Shown piece by piece: positions 60,301 to 64,000 of a stretch of 64,000 nucleotides of DNA. A program made the position numbers and the translations under genes. The stretch's first letter is position 1. The number at the start of each line of letters is the position of its first letter. The stretch is from Ixodes scapularis (Eukaryota; Arthropoda; Arachnida; Ixodida; Ixodidae). The stretch lies in contig NW_024610477.1 of the NCBI RefSeq assembly GCF_016920785.2, forward strand, positions 44,296 through 108,295. The letters run 5' to 3'. The notes under the pieces were generated by a model, which searched no databases, was not told where the DNA came from, and saw nothing but the letters and a program-made list of their open reading frames with translations.

Positions 60301-62600
60301 CACGGTGAACGAATAAAACGGCGCCAAACGTCTCTCGTCAGGCCGTGCTCTCTCCAATAATTCGCTTTCACCCGAGGCAATAGGCGAGATCGTGGTCACG
60401 GTGAACGAATAAAACGGCGCCAAACGTCTCTCGTCAGGCCGTGCTCTCTCCAATAATTCGCTTTCACCGAGGCAATAGGCGAGATCGTGGTCACGGTGAA
60501 CGAATAAAACGGCGCCAAACGTCTCTCGTCAGGCCGTGCTCTCTCCAATAATTCGCTTTCACCGAGGCAATAGGCGAGATCGTGTTCACGGTGAACGAAT
60601 AAAACGGCGCCAAACGTCTCTCGTCAGGCCGTGCTCTCTCCAATAATTCGCTGTCACCGAGGCAATAGGCGAGATCGTGGTCACGGTGAACGAATAAAAC
60701 GGCGCCAAACGTCTCTCGTCAGGCCGTGCTCTCTCCAATAATTCGCTTTCACCGAGGCAATAGGCGAGATCGTGGTCACGGTGAACGAATAAAACGGCGC
60801 CAAACGTCTCTCGTCAGGCCGTGCTCTCTCCAATAATTCGCTTTCACCGAGGCAATAGACGAGATCGTGGTCACGGTGAACGAATAAAACCGCGCCAAAC
60901 GTCTCTCGTCAGGCCGTGCTCTCTCCAATAATTCGCTTTCACCGAGGCAATAGGCGAGATCCTGGTCACGGTGAACGAATAAAACGGCGCCCAACGTCTC
61001 TCGTCAGGCCGTGCTCTCTCCAATAATTCGCTTTCGCCGAGGCAATAGGCGAGATCGTGGTCACGGTGAACGAATAAAACGGCGCCAAACGTCTCTCGTC
61101 AGGCCGTGCTCTCTCCAATAATTCGCTTTCACCGAGGCAATAGGCGAGATCGTGGTCACGGTGAACGAATAAAACGGCGCCAAACGTCTCTCGTCAGGCC
61201 GTGCTCTCTCCAATAATTCGCTTTCCACCGAGGCAATAGGCGAGATCGTGGTCACGGTGAACGAATAAAACGGCGCCAAACATCTCTCGTTAGGCCGTGC
61301 TCTCTCCAATAATTCGCTTTCACCGAGGCAATAGGCGAGATCGTGGTCACGGTGAACGAATAAAACGGCGCCAAACGTCTCTCGTCAGGCCGTGCTCTCT
61401 CCAATAATTCGCTTTCACCGAGGCAATAGGCGAGATCGTGGTCACGGTGAACGAGTAAAACGGCGCCAAACGTCTCTCGTCAGGCCGTGCTCTCTCCAAT
61501 AATTCGCTTTCACCGAGGCAATAGGCGAGATCGTGGTCACGGTGAACGAATAAAACGGCGCCAAACGTCCTCTCGTCAGGCCGTGCTCTCTCCAATAATT
61601 CGCTTTCACCGAGGCAATAGGCGAGATCGTGGTCACGGTGAACGAATAAAACGGCGCCAAACGTCTCTCGTCAGGCCGTGCTCTCTCCAATAATTCGCTT
61701 TCACCGAGGCAATAGGCGAGATCGTGGTCACGGTGGACGAATAAAACGGCGCCAAACGTCTCTCGTCAGGCCGTGCTCTCTCCAATAATTCGCTTTCACC
61801 GAGGCAATAGGCGAGATCGTGGTCACGGTGAACGAATAAAACGGCCCCAAACGTCTCTCGTCAGGCCGTGCTCTCTCCAATAATTCGCTTTCACCGAGGC
61901 AATAGGCGAGATCGTGGTCACGGTGAACGAATAAAACGGCGCCAAACGTCTCTCGTCAGGCCGTGCTCTCTCCAATAATTCGCTTTCACCGAGGCAATAG
62001 GCGAGATCGTGGTCACGGTGAACGAATAAAACGGCGCCAAACGTCTCTCGTCAGGCCGTGCTCTCTCCAATAATTCGCTTTCACCGAGGCAATAGGCGAG
62101 ATCGTGGTCACGGTGAACGAATAAAACGGCGCCAAACGTCTCTCGTCAGGCCGTGCTCTCTCCAATAATTCGCTTTCACCGAGGCAATAGGCGAGATCGT
62201 GGTCACGGTGAACGAATAAAACGGCGCCAAACGTCTCTCGCCAGGCCGTGCTCTCTCCAATAATTCGCTTTCACCGAGGCAATAGGCGAGATCGTGGTCA
62301 CGGTGAACGAATAAAACGGCGCCAAAACGTCTCTCGTCAGGCCATGCTCTCTCCAATAATTCGCTTTCACCGAGGCAATAGGCGAGATCGTGGTCACGGT
62401 GAACGAATAAAACGGCGCCAAACGTCTCTCGTCAGGCCGTGCTCTCTCCAATAATTCGCTTTCACCGAGGCAATAGGCGAGATCGTGGTCACGGTGAACG
62501 AATAAAACGGCGCCAAACGTCTCTCGTCAGGCCGTGCTCTCTCCAATAATTCGCTTTCACCGAGGCAATAGGCGAGATCGTGGTCACGGTGAACGAATAA
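57301..62600. repeat. Copy 2 of the 51-unit tandem duplication
   Basis: It follows copy 1 directly. The offset creeps from 4,844 to 4,848 through a 1-base loss in copy 1 (near 56,298) and gains in copy 2 (near 60,372, 61,226 and 61,569). It then jumps by exactly three units to 5,133 between the GGTGGACG marker (56,884; 61,732) and the CTCGCCAGG marker (57,101; 62,234), so copy 2 gained, or copy 1 lost, three units. A third copy is not evident: the AAGCG and AGCGCC markers expected near 62,699 and 62,889 are absent. Confidence 0.85.
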
Positions 62601-63430
62601 AACCGCGCCAAACGTCTCTCGTCAGGCCGTGCTCTCTCCAATAATTCGATTTCACCGAGGCAATAGGCGAGATCGTGGTCACGGTGAACGAATAAAACGG
62701 CGCCAAACGTCTCTCGTCAGGCCGTGCTCTCTCCAATAATTCGCTTTCACCGAGGCAATAGGCGAGATCGTGGTCACGGTGAACGAATAAAACGGCGCTA
62801 AACGTCTCTCGTCAGGCCGTGCTCTCCTCCAATAATTCGCTTTCACCGAGGCAATAGGCGAGATCGTGGTCACGGTGAACGAATAAAACCGCGCCAAAAC
62901 GTCTCTCGTCAGGCCGTGCTCTCTCCAATAATTCGCTTTCACCGAGGCAATAGGCGAGATCGTGGTCACGGTGAACGAATAAAACGGCGCCAAACGTCTC
63001 TTGTCAGGCCGTGCTCTCTCCAATAATTCGCTTTCACCGAGGCAATAGGCGAGATCGTGGTCACGGTGAACGAATAAAACCGCGCCAAACGTCTCTCGTC
63101 AGGCCGTGCTCTCTCCAATAATTCGCTTTCACCGAGGCAATAGGCGAGATCGTGGTCACGGTGAACGAATAAAACGGCGCCAAACGTCTCTCGTCAGGCT
63201 GTGCTCTCTCCAATAATTCGCTATCACCGAGGCAATAGGCGAGATCGTGGTCACGGTGAACGAATAAAACCGCGCCAAACGTCTCTCGTCAGGCCGTGCT
63301 CTCTCCGATAATTCGCTTTCACCGAGGCAATAGGCGAGATCGTGGTCACGGTGAACGAATAAAACGGCGCCAAACGTCTCTCGTCAGGCCGTGCTCTCTC
63401 CAATAATTCGCTTTCCACCGAGGCAATAGG
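60360..63430. repeat. Second cluster of single-base insertions
   Basis: Seven single-base gains lie in 3.1 kb: CACCCGAG near 60,372, TTCCACC near 61,226 and 63,415, GTCCTCTC near 61,569, CCAAAACG near 62,326 and 62,898, and CTCCTCC near 62,826. All are gains of a base matching a neighbour, as in 20,461-25,140. The three at 60,372-61,569 have no counterpart in copy 1 of the tandem duplication, so they arose after it or are consensus errors. Confidence 0.8.
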
Positions 63431-64000
63431 CGAGATCGTGGTCACGGTGAACGAATAAAACGGCGCCAAACGTCTCTCGTCAGGCCGTGCTCTCTCCAAT
63501 AATTCGCTTTCACCGAGGCAATAGGCGAGAACGTGGTCACGGTGAACGAATAAAACGGCGCCAAACGTCTCTCGTCAGGCCGTGCTCTCTCCAATAATTC
63601 GCTTTCACCGAGGCAATAGGCGAGATCGTGGTCACGGTGAACGAATAAAACGGCGCCAAACGTCTCTCGTCAGGCCGTGCTCTCTCCAATAATTCGCTTT
63701 CACCGAGGCAATAGGCGAGATCGTGGTCACGGTGAACGAATAAAACGGCGCCAAACGTCTCTCGTCAGGCCGTGCTCTCTCCAATAATTCGCTTTCACCG
63801 AGGCAATAGGCGAGATCGTGGTCATGGTGAACGAATAAAACCGCGCCAAACGTCTCTCGTCAGGCCGTGCTCTCTCCAATAATTCGCTTTCACCGAGGCA
63901 ATAGGCGAGATCGTGGTCACGGTGAACGAATAAATCGGCGCCAAACGTCTCTCGTCAGGCCGTGCTCTCTCCAATAATTCGCTTTCACCGAGGCAATAGG

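Larger units (their letters stand above)
1..64000. repeat. 95-bp satellite array filling the whole window
   Basis: The same 95-bp unit repeats head to tail from the first to the last base with no interruption and no inversion. The first unit starts at 1 and the second at 96; the last unit start is at 63,952. That spacing equals 673 units plus a net gain of 16 bases, which agrees with the indels I could list one by one. The unit is about 54% G+C. Neighbouring units usually differ at only zero to three bases, and most differences fall at a few recurring positions. Both window edges lie inside the array, so its true length is unknown. Arrays of this size are known as centromeric or heterochromatic satellites of eukaryotes; I infer that role here from size and purity only. 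No gene-like, RNA-like or transposon-like segment interrupts it. Confidence 0.99.
51931..64000. repeat. Domain 7: G49-only, G81-rich units
   Basis: I find no C49 unit after about 51,929. G81-A87 (GGCGCC at 81-86) dominates, unlike the left half of the window. A81 units (AAACAGCGCC) occur at 52,911, 53,291 and their duplicates. Most of the domain is a tandem duplication of about 51 units, and seven single-base gains cluster in its last 3.1 kb. The window ends inside a unit at unit position 49. Confidence 0.75.

Noticed and set aside
1..64000. CRISPR array
   Set aside because: The whole 95-bp period repeats, with no variable spacer segment, and the unit is far longer than CRISPR repeats. No cas genes are present.
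1..64000. tRNA, rRNA, 5S or SINE-derived origin for the unit
   Set aside because: I looked for Pol III A- and B-box patterns on both strands and found only poor partial matches; no cloverleaf can be drawn.
1..64000. A hidden gene system or mobile element within the array
   Set aside because: I read every line on both strands; all sequence is accounted for by the 95-bp unit with small changes. I cannot support any non-satellite system in this window.

Overview
The whole 64,000-base window is one uninterrupted head-to-tail satellite DNA array. The repeat unit is 95 bp, about 54% G+C, and always in the same orientation. I count 673 complete units plus 49 bases of a 674th, with neither edge of the array in view. 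I see no gene, RNA gene, transposon, CRISPR array or unique sequence anywhere. A pure tandem array this long points to a eukaryotic chromosome, most likely centromeric, pericentromeric or other heterochromatic DNA in a long-read assembly. The sequence alone does not name the organism. The unit is rich in CpG (12 per 95 bp in one common form, roughly 1.7 times expectation), which argues against heavy, long-term germline CpG methylation and so weakly against a typical vertebrate or plant, but this is only a hint.

Unit positions below count from the TCGTCAGG start (base 1 of the window is unit position 1). Most units differ at a few recurring sites: 16-17 (CT or TA), 26 (A or T), 49 (G or C), 81 (C or G, rarely A or T) and 87 (A or G). 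Using these sites the array divides as follows. 1-10,593: only G49, with no length change for the first 112 units. 10,594-20,460: mixed C49/G49 with 17- and 18-unit duplications. 20,461-25,140: extremely rich in 1-base indels. 25,141-31,600: C49 and G87 common. 31,601-40,500: mostly G49. 40,501-51,930: C49-rich. 51,931-64,000: G49 only and G81-rich, containing a tandem duplication of about 4.85 kb (51 units) from about 52,450 to 62,600. Local dimer (190 bp) and trimer (285 bp) patterns are also visible.

Nothing here works as a set of genes. The open frames on the minus strand are by-products of the repeat: its consensus minus strand has only TGA stops, all three in one sub-frame, and 95 is not a multiple of 3, so each frame is open for about 226 bases. 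Every markedly longer frame crosses one of the 1- or 2-base indels. What can be learned concerns satellite evolution (unequal exchange, nested duplications, haplotype domains), a hairpin-capable dyad and a weak CENP-B-box-like site in every unit, and two stretches where base-level assembly quality should be questioned.
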